In this document: positions 17,368-27,492 of the stretch, piece by piece
Layout: each line of letters starts with the position of its first letter
How positions within the stretch are numbered: the first letter of the stretch is position 1
Assembly (NCBI GenBank): GCA_014138725.1
Contig: JACJID010000002.1
Span: forward strand, 1,812,001 to 1,876,000
From: Kutzneria viridogrisea
Lineage (GTDB): Bacteria > Actinomycetota > Actinomycetes > Mycobacteriales > Pseudonocardiaceae
Reading direction: 5' to 3'
DNA: 64,000 nucleotides
Position numbers and translations under genes: made by a program
The notes under the pieces: generated by a model
Database searches by the model: none
Told to the model about the DNA's origin: nothing
What the model saw: only the letters and a program-made list of their open reading frames with translations

Positions 17368-18677
17368 AGCTCCCCCATCACCTGGTCGTAGAGCGCGCCG
17401 ATCTCCCCGAGTCTGACATGCCGCCCGCCGGAGGCGACGACCCGACCGCCGATCACGACAGTGTCCACATCGGACGAATTGGCGGCCAGCACGACCTGTT
17501 CCGGCAGGCAGCCCGCGGTGCGCGGGCTGTCCATGCGCACGGCGACCAGGTCGGCGGGTGCGCCGACGGCGATCCGCCCGGCCTCGGGCCAGCCCAGGCA
17601 GGCGTGCCCGGCCTCGGTTGAGGCGGTGATCAGCTCGGCGGGACTGAACCGCCCGCGCTGACCGGTACGCAACCGCTCGCCGTGCTCCAGCGCGCGGGCC
17701 TCCAGCAGCGGGTCGATCACCACATGCTGGTCGCTGCCAAGGGAAAGCGGGCAGCCCGAGTCGGCGAGCTCCCGCGCCGGGCCGATGCCGTCGGCGAGAT
17801 CCGCCTCGGTCGTGGGGCAGAAACAAGCAGTGGTAACGGTTTCGCCGAGCAGCCGCCGATCGTCCACGGTCAGGTGTGTAGCGTGCACGGCAGTTGTGCG
17901 GGCCGACAGCGCGCCCGCTTCGTGCAGCAGCTCGGTCGGCGTGCGGCCGTACGCCGACAGGCACGCCTCGTTCTCCGCTGGCTGCTCGGACAGGTGCACG
18001 TGCAGTGGACGCTCATCACCCGCTCCCGCAACGACATCCCCGAGCTGATCACGCGGAACGGCTCGTACCGAGTGGATCGCGGCACCGACACGCATCATCT
18101 CGTCGTCACGCAGCGCCGAAACCCGGCTGGCCCAGGCATCCGCTGACCCGTCGTTGAACCGGACCTGCGGGCCGGACAGCTCGATGTCGATGCCACCGGC
18201 CAGGTAGCAGGTGTCCAGCAGGGTGAGCCGGATCCCCGCGCTGGCAGCGGCTTCCCGCAGCGCGAGCCCCATCTCGTTCGGGTCGGCGTACGGCGTGCCG
18301 TCCTGGTTGTGGTGCACGTAGTGGAACTCGCCGACACAGGACACCCCGGCCACCGCCATCTCGGCGTAGACGGCGGTGGCCAGTCGCAGGTACAGCTCCG
18401 GGGTGAGCCGCTGCGCCAACTGGTACATGGCCTGCCGCCACGTCCAGAACGTGCCACCACCGGAGTGGGTCCGCCCGCGCAGCGCACGGTGGAACGCGTG
18501 CGAGTGCGCGTTGGCGAAGCCCGGGAAGACCATGCCGCGCAACCGCTGCGCACCGAGCGGCGCTCTGTCCGAAGTGGACACGCCAGCGATGACCCCGTCA
18601 GCCCCGACGCGCACCACCACACCAGCCGCCACACCGGCGGGTAGCCAGGCTCGCTCACACCAGTAGGCCGTGGTCAC
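17358..18677 (-). CDS. hutF: Formimidoylglutamate deiminase HutF, 439 aa
   Basis: HutF converts N-formimidoyl-L-glutamate to N-formyl-L-glutamate and ammonia, which marks the two-step (HutF/deformylase) branch of histidine breakdown. It is a metal-dependent amidohydrolase: HxH motif in [13 protein letters not shown], then [30 protein letters not shown] and a metal-binding Asp in [13 protein letters not shown]. Length matches the family. The GTG start overlaps the M20 gene stop (GTGA). Its product, formylglutamate, needs a deformylase; the only candidate in the operon is the M20 hydrolase next door. Confidence 0.93.
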   Translation of the reverse strand: MTTAYWCERAWLPAGVAAGVVVRVGADGVIAGVSTSDRAPLGAQRLRGMVFPGFANAHSHAFHRALRGRTHSGGGTFWTWRQAMYQLAQRLTPELYLRLATAVYAEMAVAGVSCVGEFHYVHHNQDGTPYADPNEMGLALREAAASAGIRLTLLDTCYLAGGIDIELSGPQVRFNDGSADAWASRVSALRDDEMMRVGAAIHSVRAVPRDQLGDVVAGAGDERPLHVHLSEQPAENEACLSAYGRTPTELLHEAGALSARTTAVHATHLTVDDRRLLGETVTTACFCPTTEADLADGIGPARELADSGCPLSLGSDQHVVIDPLLEARALEHGERLRTGQRGRFSPAELITASTEAGHACLGWPEAGRIAVGAPADLVAVRMDSPRTAGCLPEQVVLAANSSDVDTVVIGGRVVASGGRHVRLGEIGALYDQVMGELWQ

Positions 18678-19858
18678 GACGCCAGGTCCTCCAGCACCGT
18701 GGCCAGCGCGGCGACCCCGGCCTCGCAGTCCTCCGGCTCGGCGTGTTCCTCCGGCGCGTGGCTCACACCGGTCGGGTTGCGCACGAACAACATCGCCGTG
18801 GGAACGGATCCGGCAAGGATGCCCGCGTCATGCCCCGCCCCGGTCGGTAGTGCGGGCACGCCACCGAGCACAGTGGACAGTCGATCGCGCAGCTCGTGGT
18901 CGAACACCACGGTGTCACCGTAGGACTCCTGCGTGACGCTGACCCCGCAGCCCTCCTCAGTGGCGGCCTGCCTGGCCTGGGCCATGATCTCCGCGACGAC
19001 CGCCTTGGTGCTGGCGTCGTCCTCGGCGCGGGCGTCCAGCCAGACCTCGACCGAGGAGGCGATCACGTTGGTACCGCCCGGAACCGGCACGACCCGTCCG
19101 ACCGTGGCCCGCGCGCCGTTCACCGCCGCCTTGCGTGCGGCCAGCACCATCCGCGCCGCAGGCAGCATCGGGTCGCGCCGGTCCTCGATCAGCGTCGCAC
19201 CAGCGTGGTTGCCCTCACCGGTGAAGGTGAACCGCCAGCGGCCGTGGGCCAGGATCGAGGAGGCGAGTCCCACCGGCACGGTCAGCCCGCGCCCCTGCTC
19301 CACGTGCAGCTCCACGAAGCAGCCGATGCTCGTCAACGCCTCCGGGTCGGCGCCCAGCCGGGCGGGGTCCACACCCGCGCCGCGGGCGGCCTCAGCGAGC
19401 GAGACGCCCTCCGGGTCGAGCAGGTTGCGCGCCGTGTCGGCGTCGATCGCGCCGGTCATCAACCGTGAACCGAGGCAGGGCACGCCGAACCGGCCGCCCT
19501 CCTCCTCCACGAACACGACGATCGCGAACGGCCGCCGCGGCTTGAACCCGCTGGCCCGCAAGGCATCCACCGCGGCCAGTGCGGAAACCACGCCCAGCGG
19601 CCCGTCGAAGGCGCCGCCGCCGGGCACGGAGTCCAGGTGGCTACCGGTGATCACGGCGTCCGGACCGGGGTTTCCCCACCAGGCCCACAGGTTGCCGTTG
19701 CGGTCGGCCCGCACGGACAACCCGCGCCGCTCGGCCTCCGCCGTGAACCACTCGCGCAGCTCCAGCTCGACCCGGTCGAAACCGTGCCGTGAGTAGCCAC
19801 CCCGTACCTTGTCGGCGCCGAGGTCGGTGATCGCCGCGAGCAGACCCGTCGCGGTCAT
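18674..19858 (-). CDS. M20-family amidohydrolase (allantoate amidohydrolase-like), probable formylglutamate hydrolase, 394 aa
   Basis: This binuclear-metal amidase is of the allantoate/N-carbamoyl-amino-acid hydrolase family. Metal ligands are visible in TGSHLDSVPGGGAFDGPLG, VEEEGGRFG and ELHVEQG, and in the C-terminal GAGHDAG. The dimerisation and substrate motif GEGNHAG is present. Homology-based naming gives allantoate amidohydrolase, but it sits between hutU and hutF with a 1-nt gap and a 4-nt overlap, in an operon that makes N-formylglutamate and has no hutG. I infer that it removes the formyl group. The same arrangement is known in Streptomyces hut loci. Confidence 0.85.
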   Translation of the reverse strand: MTATGLLAAITDLGADKVRGGYSRHGFDRVELELREWFTAEAERRGLSVRADRNGNLWAWWGNPGPDAVITGSHLDSVPGGGAFDGPLGVVSALAAVDALRASGFKPRRPFAIVVFVEEEGGRFGVPCLGSRLMTGAIDADTARNLLDPEGVSLAEAARGAGVDPARLGADPEALTSIGCFVELHVEQGRGLTVPVGLASSILAHGRWRFTFTGEGNHAGATLIEDRRDPMLPAARMVLAARKAAVNGARATVGRVVPVPGGTNVIASSVEVWLDARAEDDASTKAVVAEIMAQARQAATEEGCGVSVTQESYGDTVVFDHELRDRLSTVLGGVPALPTGAGHDAGILAGSVPTAMLFVRNPTGVSHAPEEHAEPEDCEAGVAALATVLEDLAS

Positions 19859-19859
19859 G

Positions 19860-21505
<1,646 letters not shown>

Positions 21506-21509
<4 letters not shown>

Positions 21510-23053
21510 GAGAGGGCCTCCTCGGCAACCTTGGTCACGAGTCCACTTCGGACGAGTTCGGTGGCGGCGGCGATCTCCGGCGCCAGGTGGCGGTCCGGGC
21601 CGGGGCCCGCGACGTGCTCGCGCAGCAGCCGCACGACGGCGGCCGTGGCGGGCGCGGGCCGCAGCGGGGCGCGCAGGTCGAGCGCGCGGGCCGCGGTGAG
21701 CAGTTCCACGGCGAGCACGGTGGCCAGGCCGTCCACGGCGCGGCGCAGCTTGCGGGCCGCCGACCAGCCCATGGAGACGTGGTCCTCCTGCATGGCGCTG
21801 GTCGGGATGGAGTCCACCGAGGCGGGGGCCGCGAGCCGCTTGAGCTCGGAGACCACCGCGGCCTGGGTGTAGTGCGCGATCATGTGGCCGGAGTCCACTC
21901 CGGGATCGTCGGCCAGGAAGGGCGGCAGTCCGTGCGAGCGGGCCACGTCCAGCATGCGGTCGGTGCGCCGCTCGGCCATGCTCGCCACGTCGGCGACCGG
22001 GATCGCCAGGAAGTCCAGCACGTAGGCCACCGGGGCGCCGTGGAAGTTGCCGTTGGACTCGACCCGGCCGTCGGCGAGCACCGCCGGGTTGTCGATGGCC
22101 GAGGCCAGCTCGCGGTCGGCCACGGTCTCCGCGTAGGCCACGGTGTCCCTGGCGGCGCCGTGCACCTGCGGGGAGCAGCGCAGCGAGTAGGCGTCCTGCA
22201 CGCGGGTGCAGTCCGGACCGCGGTGGCTGGCCACGATCTCCGACCCGGCGAGCAGCTCTGCCATCCGGGCCGCCGAGCGGGCCTGGCCGGGGTGCGGGCG
22301 CAGCGCGTGCAGGTCGGCCGCGAACACGCGGTCGGTGCCCAGCAGGGCCTCCACGCTCATGGCGGCGGTCAGGTCGGCCAGGTCGAGCAGCTGGTTCAGG
22401 TCGGTGGTCGCCAGCACCAGCATGCCCAGCATGCCGTCCGTGCCGTTGATCAGCGCGAGCCCCTCCTTCTCTGCCAGCGCCACCGGCTCGATCCCGGCCT
22501 CGGCCAGGGCCTCGGCGGCCGGACGCAGCTCGCCGCTGGCGTCGCGGACCTGGCCCTCGCCGATCAGGGCCAGCGCCACGGAGGACAACGGGGCGAGGTC
22601 GCCGGAACAGCCCAGTGAGCCGTACTCGTGCACGACCGGTGTGATGCCCGCGTTGAGCATCCGCGCCATGGCGTCCACAGTGGAGGGTCGGACCCCGGTG
22701 TGCCCGGTGGCCAGGGTGCGCAGCCGCAACAGGGTCAGCGCGCGGATCACCTCGCGCTCCACCTCGGGGCCCGCGCCCGCCGCGTGCGAGCGGATCAGCG
22801 AGCGTTGCAGGGCCGCGCGCCGGTCCGGCGGGATGTGGCGCACCGCGAGCGCGCCGAAACCGGTGGACACGCCGTAGGTGGGCTTGGTGGCGTTGGCCAG
22901 TTCCTCGATGTGCGCCCGGGCCTTGGTGACGGCCGCGACCGTCTCGTGCCCGAGTTCGACCGCAGCGCCCTCGCGGGCCACCGCGACGACCTGCTCACGC
23001 TCCAGCGCCTGCGCGCCGAGCGGGACTGCAACCGGGTTCGCCATGTCCCCCAT
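21506..23053 (-). CDS. hutH: Histidine ammonia-lyase HutH, 515 aa
   Basis: This enzyme deaminates histidine to urocanate, the first committed step of catabolism. The catalytic MIO group forms autocatalytically from the tripeptide in [13 protein letters not shown]. The first residue is Cys rather than the textbook Ala, as in other actinobacterial enzymes. [30 protein letters not shown] and [10 protein letters not shown] (catalytic Glu/His region) are intact. The ATG at 23053 has GGGG 5 nt upstream; a second in-frame ATG at 23044 is possible. It is the promoter-proximal gene of the hut operon, 72 bp from the divergent IclR gene, with a palindrome in between. Confidence 0.95.
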
Positions 23054-23098
23054 CACAGCCCCAGCGCGCGGTTTGCACGAGCCCGGACGGCGTGACAC

Positions 23099-23116
23099 CG
23101 TCTGGGATACCAGACG
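23099..23116. promoter_or_regulatory. Palindromic operator in the hutH/iclR gap
   Basis: CGTCTGG-GATA-CCAGACG is a perfect 7-bp inverted repeat, flanked by AC and by AACGGT. It is centred in the 72-bp divergent gap, 10 bp before the IclR start. It probably binds the IclR protein and governs both directions. Confidence 0.75.
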
Positions 23117-23125
23117 AACGGTGGA

Positions 23126-23920
23126 GTGGTGGGCGCGAGCAGCGACGTACCGGCCCTGCGCAAGGGCCTGGCCGTGCTGCGCCTGCTGTCGACCCGGCCC
23201 GGCCCCGTGTCGGCGGCGACCGTGGCCCGCGAGCTGGATCTGCCCAGGTCGACGACCTACCACCTGCTCGCCGAACTGGTCGGGGCCGGGTTCGTGACCC
23301 ACCTGCCGGAGGAGCGCCGCTACGGGCTGGGCGTGGCCGCGTTCGAGCTGGGCTCGGCTTACCTGCGACACGACCCGTTGGAGCGGCTGGCCCGCCCCGT
23401 GCTACGCCGACTGGTGGACCGGGTCGACGCCACCGCGCACCTGGGCGTGCTGCACGGGGCCGAGGCGCTCTACCTGCTGCGCGAGCAGCCCCGGCACCCG
23501 AACACCCTGGTCACCGACATCGGGGTGCGGCTGCCCGCGCACCTGCCCGCCTCGGGCCGCGCGATGCTGGCGCACCAGCTGTTCGCGCAGGTCCGCGCGC
23601 TGTTCCCGGGGGCGGCCAGCTTCGTGGACCGCACCGGGCGGGGGCCGCGCGACCTGCCCGCGCTGCGGCGACTGCTCTCCGCGGAGCGCCAGCGCGGCTG
23701 GGCCGTGGAGGACGGCTACGTCACCGCCGACTTCGCCTCGGTGGCCGCCCCGGTCTTCGACCACGGCGGGCGGCCCATCGCCGCGATCAGCGTGACGTTC
23801 CGGCACCTGTGCCCCGGCGAGTCGGAGTGCGGTGAGCAGTGGCCGACCCTCGCCGTGGAGGTGCGCCGCGCCGCCGTGGAGCTGACGACCCGGATCGGCG
23901 GCACCAGCCCAGTGCCATGA
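23126..23920 (+). CDS. IclR-family regulator of the hut operon, 264 aa
   Basis: The protein has an N-terminal IclR winged helix (about 8-70; KGLAVLRLLSTRPGPVSAA and LDLPRSTTYHLLAELVGAGF) and a C-terminal effector-binding domain of typical length. It is divergent from hutH across 72 bp containing a palindrome, so it is the likely histidine/urocanate-responsive repressor of hut genes; effector identity is inference. The start is GTG at 23126, with GTG at 23129 as an alternative, both behind GGTGGAG. Its last codons and stop lie inside a 55-bp palindrome. Confidence 0.88.
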   Translation: MVGASSDVPALRKGLAVLRLLSTRPGPVSAATVARELDLPRSTTYHLLAELVGAGFVTHLPEERRYGLGVAAFELGSAYLRHDPLERLARPVLRRLVDRVDATAHLGVLHGAEALYLLREQPRHPNTLVTDIGVRLPAHLPASGRAMLAHQLFAQVRALFPGAASFVDRTGRGPRDLPALRRLLSAERQRGWAVEDGYVTADFASVAAPVFDHGGRPIAAISVTFRHLCPGESECGEQWPTLAVEVRRAAVELTTRIGGTSPVP

Positions 23921-23967
23921 AAGTGCCGTTCCTGGCGTTGAACGCCAGGAACGGCACTTTCATGGCA
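23913..23967. terminator. Perfect 27-bp palindrome overlapping the hutR stop (palindrome family copy 2)
   Basis: The arms 23913-23939 and 23941-23967 are exact complements. In RNA the stem would be 25 bp capped by TTGAA. The left arm begins TGCCATGAAAGTGCCGTTC and contains the regulator's TGA. It lies between convergent genes (hutR and the ABC binding protein, which ends at 23980) and can serve both strands. Confidence 0.8.
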
Positions 23968-23979
23968 GGTGGTGGGGAG

Positions 23980-24897
23980 TTACAGGTGTACCTCGGCCAG
24001 CCAGTCGGCGGCGACCTTGGACGGGTCGGGGTGCGAGTCCCCGGCGACCTTGGCGTTGAGCTTGGTCAGGGTCTCGGTGTCCAGCTTGGCCGAGACCGCG
24101 TTGAGCACCTGCTTGACGGTGTCGCTGGCCTTCTTGGTGTTGATCAGCGGCACCACGTTCTGCGCGGCGAAGTTGTTCTTCGGGTCCGCCAGCACCACCC
24201 AGCCGTTGTTGGTGATCGACGGATCGGTGGTGAAGATGTCGGCGGCCTGCACGGTCCCCTGCTTGAGCGCGGTCTGGGTCAGCGTGCTGCCCGCGTCCAG
24301 GGACTTGTAGTCCGAGAACGTGCAGTTGTAGCGCTTCTCCAGGCCGGGAACGCCGTCGGGCCGGGTCTTGAACTCCGGCGGGCCGCCGAGCACGAGCTCC
24401 TTGCAGTGCGGGGCGAGGTCGGCGATCGACTTGGCGTTGTACTTGTCGGCGGTCTCCTTGGTGACCACCACCGCGTCCTTGTCCTCGGCGGCCGACTTGT
24501 CCAAAACGGACAGTCCACTCGGGAGCTTGGACTTCAGCGCCGCGTAGACCTCGTCGGAGCTGGTCGCGGTGGCTTCCTTGTCCTCGTACTGCAACAGGGT
24601 GCCGGTGTACTCCGGGATCAGGTCGATGGAGCCGTCCTTGAGCGCGGGCAGGTAGGTCTCCCGGCTGCCGATGTTCAGCTGTTTGCCGACCTTCACGCCC
24701 TTGGCCTGCAACGCGGCCGCGTAGATCTCGGCGATCAGCTTGCTCTCCGGGAAGTTCGCCGAGCCGACGGTGATCGTGTCGGAGGGGGACTGCCCACCGG
24801 AGGGCCCGCCGAGCGGGTTGCCGCCCGAGCCACCGCAGGCCGACAGGCCCAGGGTCGCCACCAGGAGGCCCACGAGTCCAGCGACGGTCTTGTTCAT
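23980..24897 (-). CDS. Osmoprotectant/quaternary-amine ABC transporter substrate-binding lipoprotein, 305 aa
   Basis: This is the extracellular binding protein of an OpuC/ProX-type importer. It has a lipoprotein signal peptide with lipobox LSAC (Cys21) and a Gly/Ser/Pro-rich tether. The OpuAC domain follows, with ITVGSANFPESKLIAEIY, LIPEYTGTLLQYEDKEAT and AADIFTTDPSITNNGWVVL, all characteristic of the glycine betaine/choline/carnitine-binding family. It is the last gene of a four-gene transporter operon, overlapping the upstream permease by 4 nt. The exact ligand cannot be read from sequence. Confidence 0.9.
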   Translation of the reverse strand: MNKTVAGLVGLLVATLGLSACGGSGGNPLGGPSGGQSPSDTITVGSANFPESKLIAEIYAAALQAKGVKVGKQLNIGSRETYLPALKDGSIDLIPEYTGTLLQYEDKEATATSSDEVYAALKSKLPSGLSVLDKSAAEDKDAVVVTKETADKYNAKSIADLAPHCKELVLGGPPEFKTRPDGVPGLEKRYNCTFSDYKSLDAGSTLTQTALKQGTVQAADIFTTDPSITNNGWVVLADPKNNFAAQNVVPLINTKKASDTVKQVLNAVSAKLDTETLTKLNAKVAGDSHPDPSKVAADWLAEVHL

Positions 24898-25580
24898 GCA
24901 CTTGCCTTTCCACTCTTCGCGGGGGCCAGCCCCGGTGAGACCACCAGTCGTTGCAAGCCGATGAACACCAGGTCCACCACGACCGCCAGCACGGCGACCA
25001 CCAGCGCCCCGGACGCGACCTGCGCGTAGTCCCGGATCGCCAGGCCGTCGAACACGTAGCGGCCCAGGCCGCCCAGACCCACGTAGGCGGCGACCGTCGC
25101 GGTGGCCACCACCTGCAGCGCGGCGCTACGCACCCCGCCGAAGATCAGCGGCATGGCGTTGGGCACCTCCACGCTCGCCAGGACCTTCCACTCGCGCATG
25201 CCCACCCCGCGCGCCGCGTCGACGATGATCGGCTCCACGGCACGGATTCCCGCGTAGGTACCGGCCATCACCGGCGGCACGGCCAGCAGCACCAGCCCCG
25301 CGATCGCCGGTACCACGCCGATCCCGGCCAGCAGCACGACGATGGTCAGCACACCGAGGGTCGGCAGCGCGCGCAACCCGTTGGCAGCGCCCACGAGCAG
25401 CAGGCCGCCGCGCCCGGTGTGCCCGACCAGGGCGCCGAGCGGGAAGCCGATCACGACGGCGATCAGCAGCGAGATCACCGTGTACTCCAGGTGTTCCAGC
25501 ACGCGCACCGGAACCCCGTCCGAACCGGCCCAGTGCGCGGCGTCGGACAGCCACCCGATCAGCAGCGAGACGAAGTCCAC
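24894..25580 (-). CDS. ABC transporter permease (OpuCB/ProW type), 228 aa
   Basis: This is an inner-membrane permease with about five or six transmembrane segments and the BPD_transp_1 coupling loop (RGVGMREWKVLASVEVPNAMP, containing the EAA-like Glu-Val-Pro region). It starts LEHLEYTVISLLIAVVIGFP after a short N-terminal lead. The GTG at 25580 is supported by GGGGAGG 5 nt upstream; the long open frame above it is not coding. It pairs with the 25583-26221 permease, and the binding protein start overlaps its stop. Confidence 0.88.
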   Translation of the reverse strand: MDFVSLLIGWLSDAAHWAGSDGVPVRVLEHLEYTVISLLIAVVIGFPLGALVGHTGRGGLLLVGAANGLRALPTLGVLTIVVLLAGIGVVPAIAGLVLLAVPPVMAGTYAGIRAVEPIIVDAARGVGMREWKVLASVEVPNAMPLIFGGVRSAALQVVATATVAAYVGLGGLGRYVFDGLAIRDYAQVASGALVVAVLAVVVDLVFIGLQRLVVSPGLAPAKSGKASA

Positions 25581-25582
25581 GG

Positions 25583-26221
25583 CTACCTCCCCGCCCTGGT
25601 CCACGGCGTCAGCAGCCGTCCGATGAGCAGCAGCGCGGCGTCGACCACCAGCGCGAGCACGAGGGTGGCCAGCACACCGACCACCACCTCGGTCATGAAC
25701 CCGATCGGGAAGCCGTCGGTGAACAGCGCCCCGTAGCCGCTGATGCCGATCAGCGCGCCGACGCTGACCAGGCTGATGTTGGACACCGCGGCGACCCGCA
25801 GCCCGGCCACGATCACCGGGACCGCCAACGGGAACTCCACACCGAGGAACCGGCGCAGCGGCCGGTAGCCGATGGCCGTCGCGGCGGCGACCACGTTGGC
25901 GGGCACCGAGGACAGCGCGTCGGCGATGGAGCGCACCAGCAGGGCCACCGTGTAGATGGTCAGCGGGATGATCACGTTGAGCGGGTCGATGATCCGCGTG
26001 CCCAGGATGCCGGGCAGGATCACGATCAGCGCCAGCGAGGGGATCGTGTAGAGCAGGCTGGACACCGACAGCAGCGTGGCGCGCGCGAACCGGGACCGGC
26101 TGGCCAGCCAGCCCAGCGGGACCGCCAGCACCAGGCCCAGCACCAGCGGGACCAGTGACAGGTACACGTGCGTGCCGGTCAGTTCCGCCAGCAGCCCCAG
26201 GTGGTCGAGGACCCAGGTCAC
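25583..26221 (-). CDS. ABC transporter permease (OpuC type), 212 aa
   Basis: This is the second permease of the osmoprotectant importer. About five hydrophobic helices are evident (for example LSLVPLVLGLVLAVPLGWL and TIPSLALIVILPGILG), with the coupling loop AIGYRPLRRFLGVEFPLAVP. The ATG overlaps the ATPase stop by 4 nt, and the next permease starts 2 nt after its stop. Length is typical for OpuCB/CD-like subunits. Confidence 0.88.
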   Translation of the reverse strand: MTWVLDHLGLLAELTGTHVYLSLVPLVLGLVLAVPLGWLASRSRFARATLLSVSSLLYTIPSLALIVILPGILGTRIIDPLNVIIPLTIYTVALLVRSIADALSSVPANVVAAATAIGYRPLRRFLGVEFPLAVPVIVAGLRVAAVSNISLVSVGALIGISGYGALFTDGFPIGFMTEVVVGVLATLVLALVVDAALLLIGRLLTPWTRAGR

Positions 26222-27336
26222 TGCGGCACCTCACCGGCGTCGCGGGCGCTGGCCAGTGCGCGCAGCACCTCGTCGGCGGTCACCGAGCCGACCAGCGCAC
26301 CCGTGCCGTCCACGGCCACGCCCAGCGCGGAGGGCGAGCTGAGCGCCGAGTCCAGCGCGCTGCGCAGCGAACCGCTGTCCACGTCGTACAGGGATCCACC
26401 GGACAGCAACACGTCCTCGGTGACCAAACCGTCCACAGTGGAGAGACGATCGGCGGAGACCCAGCCGACCGGGTGCTTGCGCTCGTCCACGACCACCGCC
26501 CAGCCCTGGCGCAATGCGGCGCGGGCCTGGTCCACCGGCGTGCCCAGCACGACCGAGGCGAGCTCGCCCACCGGCAGCCCGTCCGCGGACAGGAAGCCCA
26601 GCGCGCGGTAACCGCGGTCCCTGCCGACGAAGGAGGCCACGAAGTCGTCGGCGGGACGCGCGAGCAGCTCCGAGGGCTTGTCGTACTGGGCGAGCTTGCC
26701 GCCGGTGCGGAACACCGCGACCTTGTCCCCGAGCTTGATCGCCTCGTCGATGTCGTGCGTGACGAAGACGATCGTCTTGTCCAGTTCGTCCTGCAACCGC
26801 AGCAACTCGTCCTGGAGGCCCTCGCGCACCACCGGGTCCACCGCGCTGAACGGCTCGTCCATCAGCAGCACCGGCGGGTCCACGGCAAGCGCCCTGGCCA
26901 CGCCCACGCGCTGCTGCTGGCCGCCGGAGAGCTGGGCGGGGTACCGCTTGCCCAGTTCCGAGGGCAGGCCGACGATCTCCAGCAGCTCGGCGGCCCTGCT
27001 GCGCGCCTTGCGCCGGTCCCAACCGGACAGCAGCGGCACGGTGGCCACGTTGTCCAGCACGGTCCGGTGCGGGAACAGCCCGGCCTGCTGGATCACGTAG
27101 CCGATGCCCCTGCGCAGCAGCGGCGGGTCGGACTGCCGGATGTCCTTGCCGTCCACCAGGATCGTGCCCGATGAGGCATCGATCATCCGGTTCACCATGC
27201 GCAGCGAGGTGGTCTTGCCGCAGCCGGAGGGCCCGACGAACACGGTGATCCGTCCCGGATCGACGGACAGGTTCAGTTCGTCGACGGCCACGGTGCCGTC
27301 ATCGAACCGCTTGGTCACGGCCTGGAACTCGATCAC
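26218..27336 (-). CDS. Osmoprotectant ABC transporter ATPase with tandem CBS domains, 372 aa
   Basis: This is the energising subunit of the importer. Walker A is GPSGCGKTTS, the Q-loop IQQAGLFPH, the signature LSGGQQQRVGVARAL and Walker B LLMDEPFSAVD, with the switch His in VTHDIDEA. After about residue 240 come two CBS repeats (ALRQGWAVVVDERKHPVGWV and SALGVAVDGTGALVGSV). In OpuA-type transporters these sense ionic strength or nucleotides. The GTG at 27336 is chosen for GGAAGGA 6 nt upstream; the frame stays open upstream without coding character. It is the first gene of the four-gene operon. Confidence 0.92.
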   Translation of the reverse strand: MIEFQAVTKRFDDGTVAVDELNLSVDPGRITVFVGPSGCGKTTSLRMVNRMIDASSGTILVDGKDIRQSDPPLLRRGIGYVIQQAGLFPHRTVLDNVATVPLLSGWDRRKARSRAAELLEIVGLPSELGKRYPAQLSGGQQQRVGVARALAVDPPVLLMDEPFSAVDPVVREGLQDELLRLQDELDKTIVFVTHDIDEAIKLGDKVAVFRTGGKLAQYDKPSELLARPADDFVASFVGRDRGYRALGFLSADGLPVGELASVVLGTPVDQARAALRQGWAVVVDERKHPVGWVSADRLSTVDGLVTEDVLLSGGSLYDVDSGSLRSALDSALSSPSALGVAVDGTGALVGSVTADEVLRALASARDAGEVPQ

Positions 27337-27492
27337 ACGAGATCCTTCCGGTCGTGACGGCCACTCGCCGGCCGCCGCGGTAGTGGTCGACAGTAGCCGC
27401 AACCACTGACAACGGCATGGCATTCCACCATCTGACCAGTGATGAAACCTGTTCAGCGCTGAGTCACCGGGCGGCTGCCCTGCGCTACCGGA

